NCBI RefSeq assembly: GCF_011297335.1
Contig: NZ_JAAOTJ010000001.1
Span: 682,001-746,000, forward strand
Direction: 5' to 3'
Origin: Catellatospora methionotrophica
GTDB lineage: Bacteria; Actinomycetota; Actinomycetes; Mycobacteriales; Micromonosporaceae
Length of the DNA stretch: 64,000 nucleotides
A model generated the notes under the pieces. It did no database searches, had not been told where the DNA came from, and worked only from the letters and a program-made list of their open reading frames with translations. Position numbers and translations under genes: made by a program. Of the stretch, positions 25,201 through 32,555 are shown piece after piece; positions within the stretch are counted from its first letter, which is position 1, and each line of letters begins with the position of its first letter.

Positions 25201-25498
25201 CCACGAGCCGCCGGGCGAAGCCGGGCTCGGCGGCGAACCGCGCGCGTACCGTCTCGGGCCGCTCGCCCAGCAGCCGTTCCAGCAGCGCCTCGTCGAGGCC
25301 GTGCTCGGCCAGGTGCTGGGCGTACCGGTCGGGCCGCCGGGCGTGCACGGGCTCGCCGCGCCACATCTTGAGCCGCAGCCTGCCCAGGTCCTCATCCACC
25401 GGGCCGCCCGGTTCCCGGCCGGTCAGCCGTTCCCGCAGGCCGTAGCCCAGATACCAGGCGGCATCCCCCGGCTGCACCGGGGCAGGGGCCTCGTCCAT
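22244..25498 (-). CDS. lanM2: Class II lanthipeptide synthetase LanM (second)
   Basis: A 1084-residue LanM parallel to the first but clearly diverged. The dehydratase shows FGAGDSHRGGRSVAAVRF, KVMYKPRRLQVDGHF and GATDFHLENVIASGEDPMLI followed by DLEAMLHH. The cyclase has C943 (AWCHGAAG) and C990/H991 (SICHGDLGN). Two LanM enzymes beside two precursors is the layout of two-component lantibiotics, where each synthetase serves one peptide. It directly precedes precursor A2. The gene is 69 bases downstream of the SARP regulator, with a GC hairpin between, so it may be partly co-transcribed with it. Confidence 0.95.
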   Translation of the reverse strand: MDEAPAPVQPGDAAWYLGYGLRERLTGREPGGPVDEDLGRLRLKMWRGEPVHARRPDRYAQHLAEHGLDEALLERLLGERPETVRARFAAEPGFARRLVDAWQQADDPAEHGADAMGFACVVGPLIAAGVARLRAELGTLLDGHRRLTVEALAGQLGNGPVDTVNQLAARTMVLELNVHRIRGDLSGDGPHERFHHFLHRLRQPQHALGLLSEYPVLARDLVRAVDDWVASRLEFAQRLVADYAELAERCGGPDALGDVAEVGFGAGDSHRGGRSVAAVRFTTGAKVMYKPRRLQVDGHFQELLTWLNRRGEHPPLRRFWIVDRGGYGWTEFVETRPCPDRGALSRFYRRQGALLALLQALGATDFHLENVIASGEDPMLIDLEAMLHHWQWEQPIGERAGYLSRVGVELMRRSVTSVGLLPTPVVWTEDNQVNQFDMSGMGGSGGQLTARPVAVWDGPGTDEMRLARRRVELPGSANLPALGEQRPDATEFAADIVDGYRSLYRTILDHRDALLDPAGPLYAFAGDEVRVVLRATESYARLLTEAQHPDLLRDALDRDRYLENLWAGHDGRAHRDGLITAELAQLRAGDVPIFATTPSSTDLTGGDGTVLPGVLGRTGLDAVRERLAEMSVAHLDQQSWIIKASLTSLTMGDPSKWLPRERRDIPAATPSVTPARFADAAQLIGDRLLATALTDDDRICWLGLSLIAEKVWTLGPTNMDLYNGTSGIALFLARLARTTGVDRYRSAADRAATMMDREVRAWLAEPGGVPAGGGGFDHIGGAVYALSHLAAVLDRTELADTATGLATAMVAQTADSPEHDLVAGPAGGLLALLSLHRVTGDPDLLTGARTLAAQVAAAAEPFGGGLGWRGQMHPDGPLAGYSHGASGIATALARWDRHTGTRDHAGIVDAALRFERGVYDEHLANWRDLRPDAAADANMVAWCHGAAGVAMARAELLGYAGDRDLVRDDLRRAVAATLDPRNRLHNHSICHGDLGNAEAALAGALALGDTDAAARAAAIAAGAVVEIEAGDWRCGVPRGVETPGLMSGLAGIGYALLRWADPAGVPSVLAMEPPADHRRAIDLP

Positions 25499-25513
25499 CT
25501 GTTCCGCCTCACT

Positions 25514-25530
25514 GCGCGGCCGGGCCGCGC
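25514..25530. other. GC hairpin between the SARP gene and lanM2
   Basis: Perfect 7-bp stem GCGCGGC / GCCGCGC with a three-base loop, in the 69-base gap between two genes on the same strand. There is no T-run. It could attenuate read-through from the regulator into lanM2, or stabilise the mRNA end. I cannot tell which. Confidence 0.4.
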
Positions 25531-25567
25531 GTCACGTGGTGGTGGCCGCCCGGATGCGGCCCGGTCG

Positions 25568-26353
25568 TCAGCGGCCGTGCGGGGCCGGAGGCAGGCCGAG
25601 TTCGCCGCGCAGCATGCCGATGTACGCCTCCGCCAGGGCCGGTGTCGGCTCGACGCCCAGCTCGGCTGCCAGCTGGGCCCGGAACGCGCTGAACACGTCC
25701 ATCGCCTCGGCGTGCCGGCCGGTCTGGTAGAGCGCGGTCATCAGCATGATCGCCACGTGTTCACGCAGCGGGAACTCCGCCCGCAGCGCCGTCAGCACGG
25801 GCAGCGCCGCGTAGCCGTGACCCAGCCGCAGCTGCAGTTCCAGCCGGTGCTCGACGCTGACGACCCGGCGTTCCAGCAGGTGCTGGCGGCGGCTCTGCGC
25901 GTACGGGCCGGGCAGCCCGGCCAGCGGCTCACCGACCCAGCTCTTCTCCGCCTCGGCCAGCAGGGCGACGGCACCGGCGAGGTCGCCGCAGGCCTCGGCC
26001 GCCGCGGCCCGGTCGACCGCGTCGTCGAAGTCGGCGACGTCGGTCCCGGCAGAGCCGAGCCGCAGCCGGTATCCGATCCGCAGTGTCTCGATCGCCGGGC
26101 CGTCACCGGCGTCCCCGGCCGCGTCGAGCGTGCGCCGCAGCCGGTAGATGTAGGGAGGGATCAGCTTTGTGCCGGTCGCGGGAACCTCCGCGCCCCACAC
26201 GCCGTGCAGGATCGACGCCGGGGTGACCACCCGGTCGACGTTGAACAGCAGCGTGGCGAACACGGCCTGCTGCCGCACCGGGCCGAGGTCCAGCCACTGC
26301 CCGGCGACCTCGGCGTGCAGTGGGCCCAGGGCGAAGAACCGCACGCATGTCAC
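25568..26353 (-). CDS. Short SARP family activator of the lanthipeptide cluster
   Basis: A 261-residue regulator with only the two minimal SARP domains: OmpR-type winged helix (VRFFALGPLHAEVAGQWLDL, PVRQQAVFATLLFNV) and bacterial activation domain (from DVADFDDAVDRAAAAEACGD to the end). GTG at 26353 is chosen because AGGTGG lies nine bases before it and the protein then begins near the conserved FFALGPL strand. An ATG at 26443 is in frame and would sit close to the predicted transcription start, so a longer, nearly leaderless form is possible. Its place upstream of lanM2 on the same strand suggests a pathway-specific activator. Confidence 0.83.
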   Translation of the reverse strand: MTCVRFFALGPLHAEVAGQWLDLGPVRQQAVFATLLFNVDRVVTPASILHGVWGAEVPATGTKLIPPYIYRLRRTLDAAGDAGDGPAIETLRIGYRLRLGSAGTDVADFDDAVDRAAAAEACGDLAGAVALLAEAEKSWVGEPLAGLPGPYAQSRRQHLLERRVVSVEHRLELQLRLGHGYAALPVLTALRAEFPLREHVAIMLMTALYQTGRHAEAMDVFSAFRAQLAAELGVEPTPALAEAYIGMLRGELGLPPAPHGR

Positions 26354-26453
26354 GGCGTCACACCACCTGCGACCGAACTGTTCACTGTGGACTCCCTCCA
26401 CCGGCCGGAAACCCTGCAACCAGGACAAACCCCATTTGATCATCGGACGCCGG

Positions 26454-26498
26454 ATCGTACTGCGGGCGGCATACAACTGGTGCACAACGGCTGCACGA
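26454..26498 (-). promoter_or_regulatory. Triple SARP-type repeat and promoter of the lanthipeptide regulator
   Basis: On the minus strand three heptamers follow one another with an exact 11-bp period: TCGTGCA (26498-26492), TTGTGCA (26487-26481) and TTGTATG (26476-26470). Ten bases after the last is TACGAT (26459-26454), a TAnnnT -10. The geometry equals that of the peptide-operon promoters at 1781 and 5187, but the heptamer differs, so a different SARP, perhaps this gene's own product, would bind. Confidence 0.58.
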
Positions 26499-26677
26499 GA
26501 CGGCCCGAGACTTCACGCCAGGTCGATGCCGGCCGATCGCCTGCGTGACTCGATCAGCCCGCAGCCGGATCCAGCCGGGCTTGTCCTGCTCACCGTGGCG
26601 GGCGAGCAGGCCGTGCCGGACCCCGTCGGCGAAGTGAGCGGACCGGAAATCCTCGCGATCACGGCAGCGGAAGCGGT

Positions 26678-26704
26678 TTGACATGCGGCTTCACGCGGTA
26701 ATAC
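26678..26704 (+). promoter_or_regulatory. Candidate promoter of the diiron enzyme operon
   Basis: TTGACA (26678-26683) and TAATAC (26699-26704) lie upstream of the ATG at 26754, but the 15-base spacer is short. The rest of the 400-base gap from 26354 to 26753, between the divergent SARP and diiron enzyme genes, holds the SARP promoter and no further gene I can support. Confidence 0.4.
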
Positions 26705-26753
26705 AAGCAGTCCGGCCGCAAGCGGCAGGTCAACGCAGGGGCAGGAGTGGCGT

Positions 26754-27782
26754 ATGAGACTTCCCGAGGCGCGAGGTGACCTTTCTGCGGCCGTGATCGA
26801 AGCGCTCATGTCCGGGCGGTTCGAGGTCGCGCGGCTTCCGGAGGTCACCGACCCGCTGGCCGACGAGGACCTGCAGCTGGCCCTGGCCGTCTGCTACGAG
26901 CTGCACTACAGCGGGTTCGACGGCGTGGACGACCGGTGGGAGTGGCATCCCGGCCTGCTGGCCCTGCGCGGCGAGATCGAATACGTCTTCGAGACCGCCC
27001 TGCGGCAGCTCACCGGGCCGCAACCGGCCGTCGGCGCCGCCGAGATCCCTGCGGCGCTGACCGCGCTGACCGCCGAGCAGGACGGCCCGTCGCTGGCGCG
27101 CTACATCCAGTCGAACGCCACCATCGAGCAGTTTCGGGAGTTCGTCGTACACCGGTCGCTGTACCAGCTCAAAGAGGCCGATCCGCACACCTTCGCCATC
27201 CCCCGGCTGACCGGGCGCGCCAAGGCCGCACTCATCGAGATCCAGATCGACGAGTACGGCTCGGGGCGGCTCGCCCGGATGCACGCCGAACTGTTCCGCA
27301 CCACCATGGGCTGCCTCGGCCTGAACACCGCGTACGGCGCCTACCTCGACCGGCTGCCCGCGGTCACGCTCGCCGTGACCAACATGCTGTCGATGTTCGC
27401 CCTGCACCGGCGGCTGCGGGGCGCGCTCGTCGGGCAGCTCGCCGCGTTCGAGATGTCGTCCAGCCTGCCCAACAGCCGCTACGGCAACGGTCTGCGCCGC
27501 CTCGGCGGCGACGAGCACGCGACCCTGTTCTACGACGAGCACGTCGAAGCCGACGCCGTGCACGAGCAGATCGCCGCCCACGACATGTGCGGCTCACTGG
27601 TCGCCGAACATCCCGAACTGGCCGCCGACGTGCTGTTCGGCGCCGCCGCGTCCGAGGCGCTCGGCGGCCGGGCCAGCGCGCACCTGCTCGACAGCTGGGC
27701 CGCCGGCCGCAGCTCACTGCGCGAGGTATCCGGGCAGGGCCGCCCGGCACAGACGGACCAGCTGGCAGGAGTCGCGTCATGA
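26754..27782 (+). CDS. Heme-oxygenase-like iron-containing redox enzyme
   Basis: A 342-residue, mostly helical protein of the heme-oxygenase-like diiron oxidase/oxygenase fold. Candidate metal ligands stand in CYELHYSGFDGVDDRWEW (near residue 50), ALIEIQIDEYGSGR and ARMHAELF (about 160-180), and FYDEHVEADAVHEQIAAHDM (about 260-280). Known relatives use a diiron centre for oxidative cleavage or N-oxygenation of amino-acid-derived substrates; the substrate here is unknown. An AGGAG site precedes the ATG. The stop overlaps the next ATG by four bases, coupling it to the CDGSH iron-sulfur protein, a plausible electron partner. Confidence 0.78.
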   Translation: MRLPEARGDLSAAVIEALMSGRFEVARLPEVTDPLADEDLQLALAVCYELHYSGFDGVDDRWEWHPGLLALRGEIEYVFETALRQLTGPQPAVGAAEIPAALTALTAEQDGPSLARYIQSNATIEQFREFVVHRSLYQLKEADPHTFAIPRLTGRAKAALIEIQIDEYGSGRLARMHAELFRTTMGCLGLNTAYGAYLDRLPAVTLAVTNMLSMFALHRRLRGALVGQLAAFEMSSSLPNSRYGNGLRRLGGDEHATLFYDEHVEADAVHEQIAAHDMCGSLVAEHPELAADVLFGAAASEALGGRASAHLLDSWAAGRSSLREVSGQGRPAQTDQLAGVAS

Positions 27783-28024
27783 CCGACCAACACCGCCCTG
27801 CGGCGACCATCACACCCTACGAGGACGGTCCGCTGCTGCTGCGCGGCGACTTCGAGATCGTCACCCCCGACGGCGAGCGCATCGAGCCCGGCAGGCCGAC
27901 GGTCGCACTGTGCCGCTGCGGACGTTCGCGGGTCAAGCCGTTCTGCGACGGCACCCACAAACTGATCGACTTCCACGCTCCCGCCGGCCGGCAGAACAGC
28001 CGCCTCGACCCGGAGACCGACTGA
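27779..28024 (+). CDS. CDGSH iron-sulfur domain protein
   Basis: An 81-residue protein with one CDGSH-type motif: CRCGRSRVKPFCDGTHKLID, with three Cys and one His as [2Fe-2S] ligands. This is the mitoNEET-type cluster that can carry or donate electrons. The preceding part (GPLLLRGDFEIVTPDGERIE) forms the usual beta scaffold. It overlaps the diiron enzyme gene by ATGA. I infer that it supplies electrons to, or senses redox for, that enzyme. The ligand-asymmetric 3Cys:1His site is read from sequence, not measured. Confidence 0.88.
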   Translation: MTDQHRPAATITPYEDGPLLLRGDFEIVTPDGERIEPGRPTVALCRCGRSRVKPFCDGTHKLIDFHAPAGRQNSRLDPETD

Positions 28025-28134
28025 CACCGGCCGCGATGCCCGACCACCTACGACCACCGGCCGGCGTTCACCCGGCGGCCTGACGGCCGCAGCGCCCGGC
28101 AGGTGTCTCCCGAACGCCAGAGGGGCGGAACAAT

Positions 28135-29307
28135 ATGGATGCGGGCTTCGACAGCGCCGAACGCGGGGTGGCCACCGCTGACCCCGGCCCCCGGACCTTC
28201 GGCGTCGAGGAGGAGTTCCTGCTGCTCGACACCCGCACCGGCGAGAATCTGCCGGTGGCTGACGACGTACTGGCGCGGCTGACCGGCCCGGCGCTGGAGC
28301 AGAGTCGCCACGAGTTCCGGCAGAGCATGGTCGAGATGGCGACCCCGGTGTGCACCGACCTCACGCGACTGCGCGACCATCTCGCCTCAGCCCGTGCGGC
28401 CGTGGCCGCCGCCGGGGCCTCGAGCGGAGCGCGACTGGTGGCGATCGGAGCCACGCCCGTGCGGGAAGCGGCCATCGACCGGCCCGCCGCCGCGCGATAC
28501 GAGCGGATCATCGAGCGGTTCGGGCCCGTGGCCCTCGATCCGGCCCTGTGCGGATGCCACGTCCACGTGGGCGTGCCCGATCGCGAGCTCGCCGTGCAGG
28601 TGTGCAACCATCTGCGGCCCTGGCTGCCAGTCATCCAGGCGATCGCCGCGAACTCGCCGTTCCACCTGGGGCGCGACACCGGATACGCGAGCTGGCGGTC
28701 GATCCAGATGGAACGCTGGCCCAGCCTCGGCCCGTCGCCGTACTTCGCCAGCGCGGCCGAGTACGACCGCACCGTGCAGCAGCTGATCACGGCGGGGGTG
28801 ATGCTGGATGTGGGGATGGTGCTCTGGTACGCCCGGCCCTCGGCACGTTATCCCACCGTCGAGGTGAGGGTCGCCGACGTGGCCCCGACCGTCGAGGACG
28901 CGGTCGTCGTGGCCGGGCTGGTTCGCGCTCTGGTCACCACGGTGATCGACGACATCCGCACGGGCCTGCCCGCGCCGCGCCTGCGGGGAGCCGGCTTGAC
29001 CGCCGCGCACTGGCGGGCCGCCCGCGATGGGTTGGAAGGCCGCCTCCTGGACCCGGCGACGGGACAGCTCCGGCCCGCCTGGGATCTCGTAGACGAACTG
29101 CTGCGATACGTCAGCCCGGCGCTGAACCGCGATGGCGACCTGCAGACGGTGGACGCCGGTATGGCGCGCCTGCGCACCGAGGGCAGTGGCGCTGAGCGCC
29201 AACGACGGATCCACCGCCGCTCCGGCGACATCCAGGACGTGTTGCGCTACCTCGCCGGACAGACGACCGGCGACGAGTCCGCCAGCGACCTGGTGTACCA
29301 GAGCTGA
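28135..29307 (+). CDS. Carboxylate-amine ligase, YbdK/GCS2 family
   Basis: A 390-residue ATP-dependent ligase of the glutamate-cysteine ligase type 2 family, which joins a glutamate-like carboxylate to an amine. Family features are the N-terminal FGVEEEFLLLDTRTGENLP, CGCHVHVGVPD near residue 140, and the substrate-loop segment IQAIAANSPFHLGRDTGYAS. It is third in the unit with the diiron enzyme and the CDGSH protein, 110 bases after the latter. The trio may make a small amino-acid-derived product in which this ligase forms the amide bond. The product is unknown. Confidence 0.87.
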   Translation: MDAGFDSAERGVATADPGPRTFGVEEEFLLLDTRTGENLPVADDVLARLTGPALEQSRHEFRQSMVEMATPVCTDLTRLRDHLASARAAVAAAGASSGARLVAIGATPVREAAIDRPAAARYERIIERFGPVALDPALCGCHVHVGVPDRELAVQVCNHLRPWLPVIQAIAANSPFHLGRDTGYASWRSIQMERWPSLGPSPYFASAAEYDRTVQQLITAGVMLDVGMVLWYARPSARYPTVEVRVADVAPTVEDAVVVAGLVRALVTTVIDDIRTGLPAPRLRGAGLTAAHWRAARDGLEGRLLDPATGQLRPAWDLVDELLRYVSPALNRDGDLQTVDAGMARLRTEGSGAERQRRIHRRSGDIQDVLRYLAGQTTGDESASDLVYQS

Positions 29308-29348
29308 GCGGGCGGGACGTGTTCGCCGACATGGCCTAGCGTGGCCGT

Positions 29349-29774
29349 GTGGGATATTCCGTGCACCCGTCCGGGCAGGTCGACCTGCCCGAAGAACTGG
29401 ACGCCGCGGCCGTCGCCGCGGTGAAGGCCGCGTGGAGTGGTCGGCGTGGCTGGTACAAACCGGATTCGGCGGCCACGTACGTGCCCGGCGAGACGCTGTC
29501 CGACATCGCAGGCTACGCCGGTGCCTCGATCAAGCGTGACGGCGACCGGATCACGTTCGGACACGACGACGAAGGCGACCCGAAGTGGTCGGAGCAGGCG
29601 ACAGCGTTCTACGTAGCGATCGCGCCGTTCGTGCTGACGGGTGCCGTACACATCGAAGGTGAGGACGGCGGGCGGTGGTCCTACACTTACGCCGACGGGC
29701 AGCTCACCCAGCAGGGCTGCAACGGCTGGGACGGCACGGGCGAGCCGTTCGGCGAGCCCGACCCGAACGCCTGA
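29349..29774 (+). CDS. Conserved hypothetical protein
   Basis: A 141-residue soluble protein I do not recognise. It is acidic and rich in Trp/Tyr/Gly, with a stretch RRGWYKPDSAATYVPGETLS and a C-terminal half (FYVAIAPFVLTGAVHIEGED, WSYTYADGQL) that looks beta-rich. It has no signal peptide. The start is GTG at 29349, 42 bases after the ligase stop, with no clear ribosome site. Co-transcription with the upstream ligase is possible. Confidence 0.6.
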   Translation: MGYSVHPSGQVDLPEELDAAAVAAVKAAWSGRRGWYKPDSAATYVPGETLSDIAGYAGASIKRDGDRITFGHDDEGDPKWSEQATAFYVAIAPFVLTGAVHIEGEDGGRWSYTYADGQLTQQGCNGWDGTGEPFGEPDPNA

Positions 29775-29797
29775 CCCCTGATCACCGACGGCATGAC

Positions 29798-29974
29798 CTG
29801 TCAGCTTGGAGCCAGGCCGACCTGGCCGACCGGTGCCAGGTCGCCCGGCAGGCCATCAACGCCATCGAGACCGAGCGCTACGACCCCGGCCTGCCCCTGG
29901 CGTTCACCATCTCGGACGTCTTCGGCCTGGCCATCGAGGACATCTTCCTGCGCGAACCGGCGGATCCGGCCTGA
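29798..29974 (+). pseudogene. 5'-truncated XRE-type HTH regulator
   Basis: The frame LSAWSQADLADRCQVARQ, then AINAIETERYDPGLPLAFTI and SDVFGLAIEDIFL matches the short XRE regulators that normally start about ten residues earlier with a basic first helix. In this frame there is no ATG, GTG or TTG before the helix-turn-helix; only CTG at 29798 is available. The upstream sequence instead runs on from the end of the previous gene. I read it as a remnant that lost its first helix, though a rare CTG start cannot be excluded. Confidence 0.6.
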
Positions 29975-30067
29975 TCCCATCCCCCGGTCCCGCGCCGCCG
30001 CGACGGATACGATGCGCAGGTGGAGTATTTTGCGCCGATTCAATGATCGACGGGGAAGGCCGCGCGG

Positions 30068-30487
30068 ATGAGCACTCACCACGTCGACCAGGACGTCTTC
30101 CGGTCGGTGCTGCAGGAGAACATCGACTGGCAGCCGTTTCCGGCGTTCCCGCCCGCCGCCCGCCTCGCCGTGATGGTGGGCAGACCGGCCGAGCCCGCGC
30201 CCTACGTGGTCCGGGTCAAACTGCCCGCGGGTGAGCGGCTGATGCCGCACCGGCACCATGAGGACCGGGTGTACACCGTCATCTCCGGTGTCTTCTACAT
30301 CGGCCGCGGCGACGTGTTCGACGAGGACAAGCTGGAGGCGTACCCGCCGGGCGCGGTCATCGTGCTGCCCGGTGGAACACCTCACTTCCACTGGGCGAGA
30401 TCCGGCGAGTACGTGACGCAGGTGACCGCGATCGGCCCGATCTCCCTGGACTACGTCGACCCGCGCAACGATCCTCGCAGCACCTGA
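30068..30487 (+). CDS. Cupin domain protein
   Basis: A 139-residue single-domain cupin. Motif 1 is RLMPHRHHEDRVYTVISG, carrying His/His/Glu-type metal ligands; motif 2 is PGAVIVLPGGTPHFHWARSG with a further His. The fold is a small metal-binding beta-barrel used by many dioxygenases, isomerases and sensors. The substrate is unknown. It stands alone after the broken XRE fragment. Confidence 0.82.
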   Translation: MSTHHVDQDVFRSVLQENIDWQPFPAFPPAARLAVMVGRPAEPAPYVVRVKLPAGERLMPHRHHEDRVYTVISGVFYIGRGDVFDEDKLEAYPPGAVIVLPGGTPHFHWARSGEYVTQVTAIGPISLDYVDPRNDPRST

Positions 30488-30578
30488 GGCTTCATCCGGC
30501 GGCCGGTCGGCGCGGCTCTGTTCGATCTTTGGATGTTCGCGTTGATCGAGATATCTTGGCCGACAGCGAGCGGCCGAT

Positions 30579-31997
30579 GTGGAGCCCTCGGCACACCTGG
30601 GGGCAGACTTGTCAACGACCCGGACCTTTGATGAGATCCGCACCGAGGTGCCGCCCGTAGGCATGCGACGGCTGATGCCGCGTGCCGTGGTGCTCGGCGG
30701 CAGCGTCGCCGGGCTGATGGCCGCGCGGGTGCTCAGCGACCACGCCGACGAGGTCGTGATCATCGAACGCGACGCCCCGGACTCCGGCGACGGACCCCGG
30801 CCCGGTGTGCCCCAGGGCAGCCAGGTGCACGGGCTGCTGCCCGCCGGACAGCAGCAGTTCGAGCGGTGGTTCCCCGGTTTCATCGCGGAGGCCATCGCCG
30901 CGGGCGCGGTAGTGCCGCCGTTCGGCTCGTTCGAGTTCATCATGAACGGCGCGCTGCGCACCGCGAAGCCGATCCGGCTGGAGCAGCCCGGCCTGGTCAG
31001 CACACGCCCGTTCCTGGAGAACCTGATCCGCAGCCGCACCCTGGCCGTACCCAACATACGGGTCGTCACCGGCCGGGCCGAGGGCCTGATCGTCGAGGGC
31101 GAGCGCGTCGTCGGCGCCCGCTACGTCGGCGACGACGGCGCGGCCGAGATCAGCGCCGGGATGGTCGTCGACGCGATGGGCCGGTCCAGCCGGCTCAGCG
31201 ACTGGCTCGCCGACCACGGCTTCGACCGCCCGCCGATGCAGCGCATGGGCATCAAGCTCAACTACGCCACCGCCATGTTCCGCCGCGACCCGAACATGGG
31301 TGACACCTGGGGCAGCATCGCGTTCGACGACGGCAGCGGCGGCGTGCCGCGCATCGGCGGCGTCAACCCGGTCGAGGGCGACCGGTGGATGGTCCTGATC
31401 GCCGGGTACGCCGACGACCGGCCCAGCCGCGACCCCGAGGAGTTCGTCAAGCGCTGCGTCGAGCAGTTCCCGGCGAAGTTCGGCGAGGTCGCCACCGGCT
31501 GCGAGATGATCGGCCCGGTCATCACCTACCACCAGGCCGACAGCCGCCGCCGCGACTTCCACCAGGCCAAGCACCTGCCCGCCGGACTCGTCGCGGCCGG
31601 GGACGCGGTCGCCTCGTTCAACCCGATCTACGGCCAGGGCATGACGTCGGCGGCGCTGCACGCCTCGTGCCTGTCCGCGTACCTGCGCGCCGACCCGGAC
31701 CTGGACCGGCCCGCCCGGCGCTACTTCGAGCTGGTACGGGTGGTCGTCGACGCGGCCTGGCAGACCTCGACCCTGTCCGACCTCGGCCTCGCCCACGTGG
31801 ACGGCCCCTACCCGCCCGGCTACGCGCTGATCAGCAGGATCAGCGGCCGTATCGCCCGCGCCTCGATCACCGACGACGCCGTCAACCACAAACTGGGCCT
31901 GGTCACCATGATGCTCGCCCACCCCAATTCGCTGATGAGCCCGGCGTTCGTGCTGCGGGCGATGCTGCGCGGTTCCGCACCGAGCGCGGCCAGGTAG
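30579..31997 (+). CDS. FAD-dependent oxidoreductase (PHBH/geranylgeranyl-reductase-like)
   Basis: A protein of up to 472 residues with an N-terminal Rossmann FAD motif RAVVLGGSVAGLMAARVLSD ending in a strand with IIERD. A second motif GLVAAGDAVASFNPIYGQGM binds the FAD pyrophosphate. It resembles group A flavin monooxygenases and reductases acting on hydrophobic substrates. The frame opens at GTG 30579, but ATG at 30663 would start eight residues before the FAD motif and may be the true start. It is monocistronic and ends three bases before a strong terminator hairpin. Confidence 0.82.
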   Translation: MEPSAHLGADLSTTRTFDEIRTEVPPVGMRRLMPRAVVLGGSVAGLMAARVLSDHADEVVIIERDAPDSGDGPRPGVPQGSQVHGLLPAGQQQFERWFPGFIAEAIAAGAVVPPFGSFEFIMNGALRTAKPIRLEQPGLVSTRPFLENLIRSRTLAVPNIRVVTGRAEGLIVEGERVVGARYVGDDGAAEISAGMVVDAMGRSSRLSDWLADHGFDRPPMQRMGIKLNYATAMFRRDPNMGDTWGSIAFDDGSGGVPRIGGVNPVEGDRWMVLIAGYADDRPSRDPEEFVKRCVEQFPAKFGEVATGCEMIGPVITYHQADSRRRDFHQAKHLPAGLVAAGDAVASFNPIYGQGMTSAALHASCLSAYLRADPDLDRPARRYFELVRVVVDAAWQTSTLSDLGLAHVDGPYPPGYALISRISGRIARASITDDAVNHKLGLVTMMLAHPNSLMSPAFVLRAMLRGSAPSAAR

Positions 31998-31999
31998 AA

Positions 32000-32045
32000 C
32001 GTTGAAGGGGACGGCACCGGATCGCCGGAGCCGCCCCCTTCAACG
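32000..32045. terminator. Bidirectional terminator hairpin
   Basis: Perfect 11-bp outer stem CGTTGAAGGGG (32000-32010) / CCCCTTCAACG (32035-32045), with an inner CGGC/GCCG stem. It fills the gap between the stops of the convergent FAD oxidoreductase (31997) and the membrane protein gene (32049), so it would stop transcripts from both sides. Confidence 0.8.
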
Positions 32046-32048
32046 TGG

Positions 32049-32447
32049 TCATCGGCGGTCGGGAGCGGCGGTGCGGCCCAGGCCCGCGATGACGACCGCC
32101 GCCACCACCGAGTGCAGGCCCAGGATGGAGCCCTGCGCGGCCGCGCTGGCGCCGCTCGCCGCGCCGAGCAGCGACACCGCGAACACGATCACGGCGATGA
32201 CGGTCCAGGTGCGCCGTGGCCGGGAGGCCCGCCGTTCCAGCAGGGCGAGCAGTCCCCAGCCGGCCAGCGCGGCCAGCGCGGCGGTCACCGCGACAGCGCC
32301 GACCCCGATGTCGCGCACGGTCCCGCCACTGCGCACGGCCAGCGCGACATCGGCGATCTCGTGCATGAAATACCAGGTGAGGGTCGCGGTGATGACGGAA
32401 GCGGCGACGATCGAACCGCGCTGTACCACATTGCTCGATGCATTCAT
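32049..32447 (-). CDS. Small four-helix membrane protein (DUF6069-like)
   Basis: A 132-residue integral membrane protein with four hydrophobic segments: about residues 10-30, 48-68, 80-100 and 108-125. It resembles a family of small actinobacterial proteins of unknown function I recall as DUF6069. ATG at 32447 is chosen as the first start before the first helix. It is divergent from the sensor kinase gene at 32556, with 108 bases between, so it could be a target of that two-component system. Confidence 0.7.
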   Translation of the reverse strand: MNASSNVVQRGSIVAASVITATLTWYFMHEIADVALAVRSGGTVRDIGVGAVAVTAALAALAGWGLLALLERRASRPRRTWTVIAVIVFAVSLLGAASGASAAAQGSILGLHSVVAAVVIAGLGRTAAPDRR

Positions 32448-32555
32448 GCACTCATGGTCTGGCGCGACGGCAGGACACCGCATCGGCCGCCCACGAGCAC
32501 GGCGTACGACTTTAGTCAGTGGCCGGCGACCGCCACCCGCGCCTAACCTGGGCCC

